Source: JBFWRK01 sp050248955 (GTDB lineage Bacteria; Actinomycetota; Acidimicrobiia; Acidimicrobiales; Ilumatobacteraceae). From it: a DNA stretch of 64,000 nt. Under the pieces are notes generated by a model. That model made no database searches. It saw nothing but the letters and a program-made list of their open reading frames with translations, and had not been told where the DNA came from. The stretch covers positions 101,992-165,991 of the forward strand of contig JBFWRK010000012.1 in the NCBI GenBank assembly GCA_050248955.1, in the 5' to 3' direction. The position numbers and the translations under genes were made by a program. Shown here one piece after another: positions 42,533 to 51,218 of this stretch (position 1 is its first letter; the number at the start of each line of letters is the position of its first letter).

Positions 42533-44462
42533 CGCGTGTTGCGCGGCTCCGCCTCGCGAGGCCAGCGAGGCGAAGGGCCGGCCGGCCGAGTCGTGGCGAA
42601 CGGCTGCCGCCGGAGTCGCCGCTGCCGCCTGGCTGGTGGGACTGATCGCCGAGCTGGCTGATCTGTCGTTCGCCTCGGTGGCGTTCTGGGTGGCGGTCGT
42701 GACCGGCGGGGCGACGTTCGTCCCGTCGTCATTGCGAGCGTTGCGGGACGGCCGTATCGGTGTCGGGACGCTGATGACCATCGCCGGGGCTGGCGCGCTG
42801 GTGTTGGGCCAGCACGTTGAGGCAGCGTCGTTGGCGTTCCTGTTCTCGGTGTCCGAAGCGCTCGAGGAGTGGGCGATCACCCGGGCCCGGCGTGGACTGC
42901 GCGCCGTCTTGGAGTTGGTGCCCGGCACTGCGACGCTGCGCCGCAACGGTGAGCTCGTCGAGGTCGCCACCGGCACCGTGGTGGCGAGCGATGTGATCGT
43001 GCTGCGCGCCGGCGCTCGACTTGTCACGGACGGCGTGGTGCGAGACGGCCAGTCGGTGCTCGACGTGTCGGCCGTGACGGGTGAGTCGATCCCGATCGAG
43101 GCCGGTCCCGGTGATGCGGTCGTGGCCGGCAGCATCAATGGTGGCGGTCAACTCGAGGTGGTGGCCAGCGCTGCCGCCTCGGACAGCACGCTGGCCAGGA
43201 TCGCGCACACGGTCGAGGAGGCACAGGACCGCAAGGGCGAGGCCCAGCGCCTGGCCGACCGCATCGCCCGCCCGCTGGTGCCCACGATCATGCTGGTCGC
43301 GACGGCGGTCGCGGTCGTCGGGTCATTCGCCGGAGATCCGGGAGTGTGGATCGAACGTGCACTGGTGGTGCTGGTCGCAGCGTCGCCATGCGCGTTCGCG
43401 ATCTCGGTGCCGGTGACGGTCTTCGCCGCGATCGGTGCCGCGACGCGGACCGGCAACGTCGTCAAGGGGGGCGCGGCACTGGAACGGCTCGCCCACGTTC
43501 GTGTTGCCGCCTGCGACAAGACCGGCACCCTGACCCGCAACCAGCCCACCGTCGTCGACATCGCCGCCGACGGGAGGGAACGGGCGACGGTGCTCGGTCT
43601 GGCAGCCGCGCTCGAGGCCAACAGTGACCATCCGCTCGCCACAGCAATCACCCGCGCCGCGGCCGGAACCGGCGACGCGAGCGATGTGCACACCCTCGCG
43701 GGTTCCGGTGTCACCGGCACGGTCGCCGGGCATCGCATCCGGCTCGGCAGCCCGACGTTCGTGCCACCCGGCCGGCTCACCGCCGACGTGGAACGCATGA
43801 TGGCCGACGGCGCCACCGTGGTGGTCGTTGAACGCGACGACATCACGATCGGAGCGATCGCAGTGCGTGACGAGCTCCGTGACGAAGCCCCCGCCGTCAT
43901 CGAGCAGCTGCGAGACCTCGCGATCGACATCGTCATGCTGTCCGGCGACCACCTTGCGACCGCCACCGCGATCGGTCACTCGGCCGGTATCGACGAGGTA
44001 CGCGCCGGGCTGCTCCCCGACGACAAGCAGATCGCCGTCGGCGAACTCCGCCAGCGCGGCGCGGTGATGATGATCGGCGACGGGATCAACGACGCACCCG
44101 CGCTCGCCATTGCAGACGTCGGCATCGCGATGGGCGCCCTCGGCTCCGACGTCGCCGTCGAAGCCGCCGACATCGCGATCATGAGCGACCGACTCACCCA
44201 TCTCCCCGGACTCGTCGTCCACGCCCGCCGGACCCGCCGGATCATCGTGCAGAACCTGCTCATGTCCGGAGCGATCATCGTCTGCCTCGTTCCCCTCGCC
44301 GCCGCCGGACTGCTCGGCCTCGGTGCCGTGGTCGCCATCCACGAGGGCGCCGAGATCGCCGTGATCGCCAACGGTCTTCGCGCCCGCCGCACCGCCGCAC
44401 TCGACACCCATGCGCACGATGCGGCACCAGCTCCGACCCTCGCCGCCTCCGCCCATGTCTGA
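42525..44462 (+). CDS. P1B-4-type metal ATPase (CtpD/CoaT-like)
   Basis: A 645-residue heavy-metal P-type ATPase. It has TGES (residues 185-188), the phosphorylation motif DKTGT (331-335) and the hinge GDGINDAPAL near 523. The membrane metal site is SPC (287-289) rather than CPC, and the last helix has HEGAE. Both are hallmarks of the P1B-4 group, which export Co(II), Zn(II) or Fe(II). No N-terminal ferredoxin-like metal domain is present, only a short Cys pair (DACCAAPP). ATG 42525 overlaps the CmtR-like gene. Confidence 0.9.
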   Translation: MGDACCAAPPREASEAKGRPAESWRTAAAGVAAAAWLVGLIAELADLSFASVAFWVAVVTGGATFVPSSLRALRDGRIGVGTLMTIAGAGALVLGQHVEAASLAFLFSVSEALEEWAITRARRGLRAVLELVPGTATLRRNGELVEVATGTVVASDVIVLRAGARLVTDGVVRDGQSVLDVSAVTGESIPIEAGPGDAVVAGSINGGGQLEVVASAAASDSTLARIAHTVEEAQDRKGEAQRLADRIARPLVPTIMLVATAVAVVGSFAGDPGVWIERALVVLVAASPCAFAISVPVTVFAAIGAATRTGNVVKGGAALERLAHVRVAACDKTGTLTRNQPTVVDIAADGRERATVLGLAAALEANSDHPLATAITRAAAGTGDASDVHTLAGSGVTGTVAGHRIRLGSPTFVPPGRLTADVERMMADGATVVVVERDDITIGAIAVRDELRDEAPAVIEQLRDLAIDIVMLSGDHLATATAIGHSAGIDEVRAGLLPDDKQIAVGELRQRGAVMMIGDGINDAPALAIADVGIAMGALGSDVAVEAADIAIMSDRLTHLPGLVVHARRTRRIIVQNLLMSGAIIVCLVPLAAAGLLGLGAVVAIHEGAEIAVIANGLRARRTAALDTHAHDAAPAPTLAASAHV

Positions 44463-44821
44463 CGCAACACCGTCCGCATCAAGCCGCTGGCGTACTCCCG
44501 GCGAGATCCGCACGCGCATCGCCGCCGAACTCGACGCAGCGCGCCACAGCACCGATCCGTGGCGCTCGAACGCGCCCACCTCCGCTCCCAGCCCTGGGCG
44601 TGGCCACACACGCGAGTCCACGGATCGATGCTCGCCGTCGCCATCCGCCAACACGACATCCGCGAATCGATCGGTCAGCTCGTCCGGCTCTGCGTCGCCG
44701 GCCCCGGGTCGATCACCGGGCGTACCCGCCGGGGAACACCGGCCGCACCACGATGGCACTCACCGAGACCGCCGACGTGGCCGACGACATCGCCGCGATC
44801 CTTCGACGCAACACCCCATAG
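44455..44821 (+). pseudogene. Frameshifted DUF3703 gene
   Basis: Three frames together read as one DUF3703 protein: EIRTRIAAELDAARH in the first, MALERAHLRSQPWAWPHTRV and GSMLAVAIRQHDIRESIGQL in the second, and YPPGNTGRTT, then VADDIAAILRR in the third. ATG 44455 overlaps the ATPase stop. DUF3703 genes commonly follow metal exporter genes, so the context is as expected. Two slips are needed, so it is broken or carries assembly errors. Confidence 0.65.
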
Positions 44822-44908
44822 CGATGATCCCCCACGAACGACACCACGACCTCGCCGGACTCGCGGGCCGCAGCGGATGTGGTGCGAGGAACCGCGTGGG
44901 TTGACGAT

Positions 44909-44923
44909 ACTGACTGAGTCAGT
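44909..44923. promoter_or_regulatory. TetR operator palindrome
   Basis: ACTGAC-TGA-GTCAGT is a perfect inverted repeat 12 bp before the TetR start. Flanking GATA and TATC extend the symmetry. A TTGAC element lies just upstream (44901-44905), so the site overlaps the probable promoter. Confidence 0.65.
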
Positions 44924-44935
44924 TATCATCCGGGG

Positions 44936-45634
44936 ATGCCGAGAGCGACGCCGACTGATCGACTTCCCAAGCTGCTCGACGCGGCCGCTGGGGCCTTCGT
45001 CGAGCACGGTTTCCAGCGGACCCAGATGGATGACATCGCCGAACGGCTCGGCGTGTCGAAGGGAACTGTCTATCGCGCAGTCGATTCGAAGGAATCGTTG
45101 TTCGCGGCGGTGATCGAGTGGGGTGACCACACCGGCGACACCCCGGCAGAGGGGCTGACCACATCCGCCGACCTGGCGGCGGTGGCGGCCAGGATCACGA
45201 CCGAGTTGGCTGCCGCCGTCGCTGCTCTCGAGCTCACCACGATCGTGGCTACCCGACGAAGGCTGCGTTCGTCCGACGCGTTTGGCAACGAGCTCGAACG
45301 TGCCACGGCCGAGCTCCACCGTGTGATGCGGAGCCGGCGCACTGCAGTGATGGTGCTCGACAGATGCGCCGCCGAGATCCCCGAACTCGCAGCCGTGTGG
45401 TTCGGAGACGGCCGTTACGCACTGGTCGACCTGTGGACCGACTTCCTCGCGATGCGGGCGAACGTCGTCACCTCCGACGTCGACCGCGACGTGCTCGCTC
45501 GCACGATCGTCGAGCTCGTCACCACCTGGGCAGTGAAGATGCCATGGGACCGGGCACCGCGGCCCTACCCCGACGACACCGCCGGCGCGTGCGCAGCAAT
45601 GGTCCGCGACCTCGTGATCGGCGCACCACGATGA
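44936..45634 (+). CDS. TetR-family transcriptional regulator
   Basis: A 232-residue TetR protein with HTH LLDAAAGAFVEHGFQRTQMD, then DIAERLGVSKGTVYRAV. The C-terminal domain is all-helical with a Trp-rich stretch (WFGDGRYALVDLWTDFL). It overlaps the methyltransferase gene by ATGA, so it probably regulates itself and that gene through the palindrome at 44909. Confidence 0.88.
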   Translation: MPRATPTDRLPKLLDAAAGAFVEHGFQRTQMDDIAERLGVSKGTVYRAVDSKESLFAAVIEWGDHTGDTPAEGLTTSADLAAVAARITTELAAAVAALELTTIVATRRRLRSSDAFGNELERATAELHRVMRSRRTAVMVLDRCAAEIPELAAVWFGDGRYALVDLWTDFLAMRANVVTSDVDRDVLARTIVELVTTWAVKMPWDRAPRPYPDDTAGACAAMVRDLVIGAPR

Positions 45635-46293
45635 CCGCCACCGTCCAGACCCGCCCCGGTTTCGTCGGTCGGCTCCGCTCACGTCAGTCCGGCCTTCCCA
45701 CCGGCCTCCTCGGTCGCGTTTTCGGTCGGGCGATGATCAGTACGACTGCCGCCGCCAACGATCGAGCCGTCGCCGGCCTCGAGCTCAGCGCGCCCCGCAC
45801 GGTGCTCGACGTCGGCTTCGGGCAAGGCCGCACCGCAGCCAATCTGCTGCGCGACGGCCATCGGGTGCTCGGCGTCGACGCATCACCGACCATGGTCAAA
45901 CAAGCGACCGCCCGCAACCGAGCGGCGTGCCGGGACGGTCGAGCAACACTGCGCCACGGCGACGGCATCACGATCCCGTTCCCCGACGACAGCGCCGATG
46001 CGGCGATCACCGCCCACACCATCTACTTCATGCCCGACCCGGCGGCAACCCTTGCCGACATCGCCCGCGTCCTCAAGCCCGGCGGCGCGCTCGCGATCGC
46101 ATGCCGCACCAGCGACTCGACGACACCGGCGTGGATGGACCCCGACGTCTACCGCATCCCCAGCGCCGCCCAGATCATCACGATGCTGCACGACGCCGGG
46201 TTCCAGCAGATCGACCACCAGCCTGGCGACGAGTCGAACGACGTCCACTTGTTCGTCGCCCGCCTCGCCGACCCAAGCGGCGACACACCGTGA
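45631..46293 (+). CDS. Class I SAM-dependent methyltransferase
   Basis: A 220-residue methyltransferase: motif I VLDVGFGQGRTAANLLRDGH, then VLGVDASPTMV and the post-I motif AAITAHTIYFMPDPA, followed by VLKPGGALAIACR. It is of the UbiE/SmtA-like small-molecule type. It is translated together with the upstream TetR gene. The next frame (GTG 46290) overlaps its stop, so a third coupled gene once followed. Substrate unknown. Confidence 0.82.
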   Translation: MTATVQTRPGFVGRLRSRQSGLPTGLLGRVFGRAMISTTAAANDRAVAGLELSAPRTVLDVGFGQGRTAANLLRDGHRVLGVDASPTMVKQATARNRAACRDGRATLRHGDGITIPFPDDSADAAITAHTIYFMPDPAATLADIARVLKPGGALAIACRTSDSTTPAWMDPDVYRIPSAAQIITMLHDAGFQQIDHQPGDESNDVHLFVARLADPSGDTP

Positions 46294-46646
46294 ACTTGCT
46301 CGACGTGTCGACCACCAACCAGCTGCTCGCCGCGCTCACCGCGAGCACCGCGCTGAGATCCGCGCCGACCCTGTTGCGACGCCTCCCCGATCTCCTCGCC
46401 GACGCCACGGCCGAAATGCATCGATGCCCGATCGACGGCTTCGGCAGCGAGCTCAGCGACCAGACAGGCCGATCGGACAGCTGCGACTCCCTCGAGCGGA
46501 TCGCGGTACAGGCGGGAGGCATCGGACGCCCGGACCTGCAGCACGCTGCGCGACCCGAACGATCGGGCGTCGACTCGCCAACCGTTTCCTGCGCGCCTAC
46601 TCGGGCGGACTGGTCGCCAGATCGACAGCTCGTCGACGCCAGCGTC
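46290..46646 (+). other. Possible truncated gene at the end of a coupled operon
   Basis: A GTG overlapping the methyltransferase stop (GTGA) opens a frame whose first 45 codons look protein-like (MNLLDVSTTNQLLAALTAST, with GTG as Met), after which coherence is lost and the frame runs antisense into the phosphorylase gene. No family is recognised. It is probably the stub of a gene cut at the locus B border. Confidence 0.3.
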
Positions 46647-47438
46647 TCATCGGAGCCTGTCGATGATTGCGGCGACGAGTTCGAGCGCGGCGTGGGCGCC
46701 GTCGGCGTGGCCCTTCTCGAAGTCGTCGCCGTCGGTGGCCATGGAGTTGGTGACGTGCGCGACGCAGAGCACGTTGCGGTTGCGGGCGGTGGCGTAGGCG
46801 TAGAGCGCGGCGGCCTCCATCTCGACTGCGACCACACCTGCTGTCTCCGCATGGCTGATCGCGGTGGGGGATTCGCGGTAGGGGGCGTCGGTGGTCCAGG
46901 TCGAGCCAGCGACCACAGGTTGTGTGAGCCCCTCGATGTCGCGTACTCGGTCGAGGAGGCGGCCGGGTGCGTGGGACCAGTCGCCGGGTGGGAGGTAGTG
47001 GTGGCTGGTGCCTTCGTCGCGCAGGGCGCGGTCGATGATCACGAAGTAGGGCGGATCGGCGACCGCGGTGATCGAACCCGACGAGGTGACGCTGACCAGC
47101 AGTTCGCAGCCGGACACGGCGAGCTGTTCGGCGACGAGCACCGCGAACGAAGCGCCGACCGCGCAGCCGATGACACCGACCTGCCTGCCGGCGAGGTCGA
47201 ACGTCCACAGGGTCGTGTGGTAGCACGCCCAGCCGGGGTGCTCGGCCGCTTGGCCGGTGGAAGTGAGGTGGCGGACGATGTCGCCGTCGGGATCGAGCAG
47301 GCACACCTTCGGCACCGGGATGTCGGGGCGGCGTCGTTGACGGCGGCCTTCGCGCAGCAGGTTCGCCGGGTCGAACACCGACGGCTCGTCGTAGGCCTTG
47401 GCGCGCAGCAACGGTGACGCCTCGTCCATTGGAGTCAT
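46647..47438 (-). CDS. Nucleoside phosphorylase-like protein
   Basis: A 263-residue protein of the PNP/UDP phosphorylase-1 family: GVIGCAVGASFAVLVAEQLA, then VSVTSSGSI (phosphate site), GSTWTTDAPYRES and the substrate motif AVEMEAAALYAYA with Met-Glu. The family cleaves purine nucleosides or methylthioadenosine. It is the third gene behind the MBL-rhodanese and MFS genes in locus B, 2 bp after the MFS stop. In such clusters phosphorylases may salvage SAM-derived adenosine products, or act in an adenosyl-metalloid pathway; this is an inference. ATG 47438 is used. Confidence 0.78.
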   Translation of the reverse strand: MTPMDEASPLLRAKAYDEPSVFDPANLLREGRRQRRRPDIPVPKVCLLDPDGDIVRHLTSTGQAAEHPGWACYHTTLWTFDLAGRQVGVIGCAVGASFAVLVAEQLAVSGCELLVSVTSSGSITAVADPPYFVIIDRALRDEGTSHHYLPPGDWSHAPGRLLDRVRDIEGLTQPVVAGSTWTTDAPYRESPTAISHAETAGVVAVEMEAAALYAYATARNRNVLCVAHVTNSMATDGDDFEKGHADGAHAALELVAAIIDRLR

Positions 47439-47440
47439 GG

Positions 47441-48748
47441 TCAGCTTTCGAGGTCGACGTCGTCGGGGACCGGGGTGCGGTCGTGGCGGGGGTGGGTTTC
47501 GTACATGCGCACGATCACCACGATGCCCGAAGCGGCGGTGAGCGCGGCGATCGCCCAGATCGCGACAGGGATGTCGAAGGCGTCGGCCAGCACCCCGGCG
47601 AGGAGGGCTCCGACGGCGAAGCCTCCGTCGCGCCAGAGCCGGTAGATCCCGACCGATCGGGCTCGCCAACTCGGGTGGGCGACATCGCCGATCGTGGCGA
47701 GCAGCGTCGGGTACACCATCGCGGTGCCGACCCCGATCAGCACCGACGCGACCGCCCAGATGCCGAAGCCTTCGGTCGCAGCGAAGAGACCGAGCGCGAA
47801 CGCTTGGATGAGCATGCCGCCGGCGATGAGGGGTTTGCGGCCGATCCGATCCGAGAGGCCGCCGGTGAGGAGTTGTCCGAGGCCCCACACCATCGGGTAG
47901 AGGGCGGCGAGGATGCCGATGCGGGCCACCGAGAGCCCGGCGTCGGCGAAGTACAGCGGGAGCAGGCCCCAGGCGAGGCCGTCGTTGAGGTTGTTGACGA
48001 GCCCGGCCTGTGATGCCGATGACAGGGCCTTCTCCTTGAACGAGGTGAGCCGAAAGATCTGGCCGGTGGTGAGCTCGCCGTGGAGGTGGTCGGCGGTGGC
48101 GGTGTGGGTGGCGGCTTCGTGGAGAGCGTGACCGTGGGTTTCGCGCACGAACAGTGTCGAGATCCCGAGGCCGAGCGCGGCGAACGCGAGCCCCAGGTAG
48201 AACGGCTCTGGACGCAGCCCATAGCGGTCGGCGATGAATCCGGTGGCGAGGGCGGTGAGGGCGACGGCGATGTAGCCGGCGGCTTCGTTGAAGCCCATCG
48301 CGAGGCCTCGTTTGGCGGGGCCGACGAGGTCGATCTTCATGATGATCGTGGTGGACCAGGTGAGGCCCTGGTTGACGCCCAACAGCACGTTGGCGAAGAT
48401 CACCCACCCCCACGTCGGCGCCCACATGAGCAGGAGCGGCACCGGGATGCCGATGAGCCAGCCGGCGATGAGCACGGGCTTGCGGCCGAAGCGGTCCGAC
48501 AGGGTGCCGGCGAAGAAGTTGGTGGCGGCCTTCACGATGCCGAACGCGGCGATGAACGTGAGCGTCGAGGAGAACGCGGTGAGACCGAATTCCTCCTTGG
48601 CCAGCAGCGGCAGGACCGTGCGTTCCTGGCCGATCATCCCGCCGACGAGGGCGTTGACGCCGACCAGCAGCAGGAACTGGGCGAGGTTCTCGCGCAACCC
48701 CAGCCGGATCGACTTCGGGGGGCGAGCGACTGGCGTTGTGCTGCTCAC
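47441..48748 (-). CDS. MFS transporter (locus B)
   Basis: A 435-residue 12-helix major facilitator. The loop motifs GTLSDRFGRKPVLIAG and GGLSDRIGRKPLIAGG occur in both halves, and the middle has a His-rich cytoplasmic loop (ETHGHALHEAATHTATADHL). The C-terminal half closely matches the remnant at 27695-28231 in locus A. Its start overlaps the MBL-rhodanese stop by 4 bp, and the phosphorylase follows. Export of a metalloid or sulfur metabolite is a reasonable guess given the ArsR control, but the substrate is unknown. Confidence 0.85.
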   Translation of the reverse strand: MSSTTPVARPPKSIRLGLRENLAQFLLLVGVNALVGGMIGQERTVLPLLAKEEFGLTAFSSTLTFIAAFGIVKAATNFFAGTLSDRFGRKPVLIAGWLIGIPVPLLLMWAPTWGWVIFANVLLGVNQGLTWSTTIIMKIDLVGPAKRGLAMGFNEAAGYIAVALTALATGFIADRYGLRPEPFYLGLAFAALGLGISTLFVRETHGHALHEAATHTATADHLHGELTTGQIFRLTSFKEKALSSASQAGLVNNLNDGLAWGLLPLYFADAGLSVARIGILAALYPMVWGLGQLLTGGLSDRIGRKPLIAGGMLIQAFALGLFAATEGFGIWAVASVLIGVGTAMVYPTLLATIGDVAHPSWRARSVGIYRLWRDGGFAVGALLAGVLADAFDIPVAIWAIAALTAASGIVVIVRMYETHPRHDRTPVPDDVDLES

Positions 48749-50097
48749 TCTCCGACCGCCAATGGTCGGCCCGTGGCGGACGACCAGGTGTTGGGGCCGC
48801 CGTCGAGCACCACGACGTCGTGGTACCCACGGGCGACGAGCAGGCTGGCGCCGGTCATCGCCCGCTCACCGTGACCGCACACCACCGTCAACGGCTCATC
48901 GGCGACGTCGGCCACTGCAATCTGGCCGAGCTCAATGTTGCGTGAACCGGGGACGTGACCGGCCGCGTACTCGTTTGCCTGGCGGACATCGATGATCGCT
49001 TCGGCAATGTCGTTCACATCGACGAACGGGATCGATGCCACCGGGCGGCCCGAACCCGTCCAGGCGTCGATGCCATCGGCGAGTTCTCCGACGAGGTGTT
49101 CGTGGCCGACGTCGAGGCACTGGCGGACGAGATCGGCGCTGTCCTGATCGCGGTCGAGGACGAACACCAGCCGCTGGTCGGGTTCGACGAGCCAGCCGAG
49201 CCAGCTGGCGAACACCAGGCGCAACGTGTTGGACAACGAGCCGGGGACGTGGCCGGCCGCGAACGCAGCCGCAGGCCTCGCGTCGATCACGACCCCGCCG
49301 GCGGCGAGGTGGCGCTCGACATCGTCGGGTGTGAGCGCTGCGAGCGTCGGCAGTGTGTCGTAGCGGACCGGACCGAGCCGGTTGACCTCGGGCAGGCGTG
49401 CGAAGTAGGTGGGGAAGCTACCGAACCCGGCGACGAGCTGCTCGACGAACGTGTCCTCGTCGCTGATGGAGAACAGCGGGTTCGTGGCGCGTTCGTGACC
49501 GAGTGTCGAGGTGCGCTGCGATGCGCCCGGCGCAGAGCAGAACGACCCGGCACCATGCGTCGGGTAGACGGCGAGAGTGTCGGGCAGGGTGTCGAAGCGG
49601 CGCAGACCGCGGAACATCTCATGCGCGAGCGGTACCACCAGGTCGGGGCCGCACAGATCCGTCCGGCCAACGGTGCCGACCATCAGCGAACCACCGGAGA
49701 ACAGCGCCGTCGCTCGACCGTGGTCGGTCAGCACGTAGGCGTGGTGATCGGGCGTGTGGCCCGGAGTCGCCCGCGCGGTCAGCGTGATCTCCGGGGCCAG
49801 CTCGATGATCTCGCCGTCGACGACGGGGCGGTGCGGTGTTTCGAGGTTCGACGCGGCGGGCGCAACGAACACCGCATCGCGACGTGCGACGAGCCCGGGG
49901 CTACCGGTCACGTAATCGGCATGAGAGTGCGTGTCGATCGTCCACGCGATCCCCAACCCGAGCCTGTCGGCGAGCTGCTCGTGCGCGATCGGGAAGCGCG
50001 GCGGGTCGACGATAGCGGCGGTCCCGTCGTCGAGATCGACCAGATACGACGAATGGCCGAGGCCCTCGTCGACGAACTCGTGGATCTGCATGCTCAC
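48745..50097 (-). CDS. MBL-fold protein with two rhodanese domains
   Basis: A 450-residue protein. Residues about 1-245 are a metallo-beta-lactamase fold with metal motif THSHADYVTG and GHTPDHHAY, resembling persulfide dioxygenases (ETHE1/CstB). Residues about 255-340 form a rhodanese-like domain lacking the catalytic Cys (FVLDRDQDSADL). Residues about 350-445 form a second rhodanese with Cys in VVCGHGERAMTG. Such proteins oxidise low-molecular-weight persulfides and move sulfur. It leads the locus B minus-strand operon and is divergent from the ArsR-rhodanese gene. Confidence 0.85.
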   Translation of the reverse strand: MSMQIHEFVDEGLGHSSYLVDLDDGTAAIVDPPRFPIAHEQLADRLGLGIAWTIDTHSHADYVTGSPGLVARRDAVFVAPAASNLETPHRPVVDGEIIELAPEITLTARATPGHTPDHHAYVLTDHGRATALFSGGSLMVGTVGRTDLCGPDLVVPLAHEMFRGLRRFDTLPDTLAVYPTHGAGSFCSAPGASQRTSTLGHERATNPLFSISDEDTFVEQLVAGFGSFPTYFARLPEVNRLGPVRYDTLPTLAALTPDDVERHLAAGGVVIDARPAAAFAAGHVPGSLSNTLRLVFASWLGWLVEPDQRLVFVLDRDQDSADLVRQCLDVGHEHLVGELADGIDAWTGSGRPVASIPFVDVNDIAEAIIDVRQANEYAAGHVPGSRNIELGQIAVADVADEPLTVVCGHGERAMTGASLLVARGYHDVVVLDGGPNTWSSATGRPLAVGE

Positions 50098-50106
50098 CGC
50101 TCCTTC

Positions 50107-50164
50107 TCAAAGAACTTCTTGAATACTCGCGACCAGGAGAGTACCTTGTCAAGTAGTTGTTTGA
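50107..50164. promoter_or_regulatory. Twin TCAA-N8-TTGA operators, locus B
   Basis: TCAAAGAACTTCTTGA (50107-50122) and TCAAGTAGTTGTTTGA (50149-50164) lie 42 bp apart between the divergent MBL-rhodanese and ArsR-rhodanese starts. The two-site layout and spacing equal those at 27626-27683. Confidence 0.72.
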
Positions 50165-50184
50165 GTAGATCGGATGGAGGCGTC

Positions 50185-50868
50185 GTGGGTGATCGTGACG
50201 CGAAGGATGCGTTGTTCGACGGGTTCGCCGACATCGCCAAGGCGTTGGCGAACGGGCATCGCGCCGAACTGATCGACGTGCTCGCCCAGGGCGAGCGGCA
50301 CGTGGAGGAGCTCGCCGACGAGATCGGCCAGAGCCTCGCCAACACCTCGTTCCACCTCCGCACCCTCGCCGGCGCCGGCCTGGTCGTCACCCGCCGTGAC
50401 AAGAACCGCATCTACTACCGGCTCGCCTCTGACCGCGTGATCGAGTTGTGGAGCGCACTGCGTGATGTCGCTGCCGCACATCACGCCGAGCTCGACGCGC
50501 TCACCGCCGCCTACCTCGGGCACCGTGACGAGTTCGACCAGTTGAGCAGGACCGAGCTCGCCACCCGACTCGCTGCCGGCGACGTCGTCGTGGTCGACGT
50601 CCGACCACCGGCCGAGTACGCGGCTGGTCACATCGCCGGCGCCCGTTCGATTCCCGCCGACCGCCTCGCCCGGGAGTTGCGCAACCTGCCCGCGGATGTC
50701 GAGATCGTGGCCTACTGCCGGGGCCCGTACTGCCTGCTCGCCGACGAGGCCGTCCGACTGCTGCGCCGCAAAGGGCGTGCCGCGCGCCGCCTCGAGGACG
50801 GCTTCCCCGAATGGCGCCAGGCGAACCTGCCCATCGAGTCGCTCCCCCCACTGGAGGTCATGTCATGA
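50185..50868 (+). CDS. ArsR regulator fused to a rhodanese domain
   Basis: A 227-residue protein. Residues 1-105 are an ArsR winged helix (ADIAKALANGHRAELIDVLA, then ANTSFHLRTLAGAGLVVTRR). Residues about 125-225 form a rhodanese with an active Cys in VAYCRGPYCLLADEA. A persulfide- or thiosulfate-derived signal on the rhodanese may alter DNA binding. The start is GTG 50185 with GGAGG at 50176-50180. It leads a tightly overlapping operon with DsrE, methyltransferase, PIG-L, VOC and flavoprotein genes. Confidence 0.88.
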   Translation: MGDRDAKDALFDGFADIAKALANGHRAELIDVLAQGERHVEELADEIGQSLANTSFHLRTLAGAGLVVTRRDKNRIYYRLASDRVIELWSALRDVAAAHHAELDALTAAYLGHRDEFDQLSRTELATRLAAGDVVVVDVRPPAEYAAGHIAGARSIPADRLARELRNLPADVEIVAYCRGPYCLLADEAVRLLRRKGRAARRLEDGFPEWRQANLPIESLPPLEVMS

Positions 50869-51215
50869 AGGTCCTCGTCATCCTGCAAGGCCCCGCATAC
50901 GGCACCGAGGCCAGCTACAACGGGCTTCGCCTGGCCGGGAACCTCGCCAAGCGCGACGGCGTCGAGGTCAAGATCTTCTGCTTCGGCGACGCGGTCGGCC
51001 TCGCGGTCGCCGGCCAGCAGCTCCCGAACGGCTACTACCACCTCGACCGCATGCTCACCTCCGCCGCCCGCCACGGCGCCGAGATCGGACTGTGCGGTAC
51101 CTGCATGGACGCTCGCGGGATCACCGACGCCATGCTCATCGCCGACACCCGACGATCAAGCCTCGACGAGGTCACCGACTGGACCCTCTGGGCCGACAAG
51201 ACGATCGCGTTCTGA
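50865..51215 (+). CDS. DsrE-family protein
   Basis: A 116-residue DsrE-like protein: MKVLVILQGPAYGTEASYNG, with persulfide-type Cys in IGLCGTCMDARGI. The first Cys sits at the end of a helix as in DsrE. ATG overlaps the ArsR-rhodanese stop (ATGA). Together with the rhodanese domains it suggests a sulfane-sulfur relay. The locus A paralogue is at 34189. Confidence 0.85.
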   Translation: MKVLVILQGPAYGTEASYNGLRLAGNLAKRDGVEVKIFCFGDAVGLAVAGQQLPNGYYHLDRMLTSAARHGAEIGLCGTCMDARGITDAMLIADTRRSSLDEVTDWTLWADKTIAF

Positions 51216-51218
51216 CCG

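Noticed and set aside
46647..48830. Single 727-codon minus-strand frame as one protein
   Set aside because: Its first two thirds run in the wrong frame over the MFS gene and are Arg/Pro-rich. Only the part after ATG 47438 is the phosphorylase.
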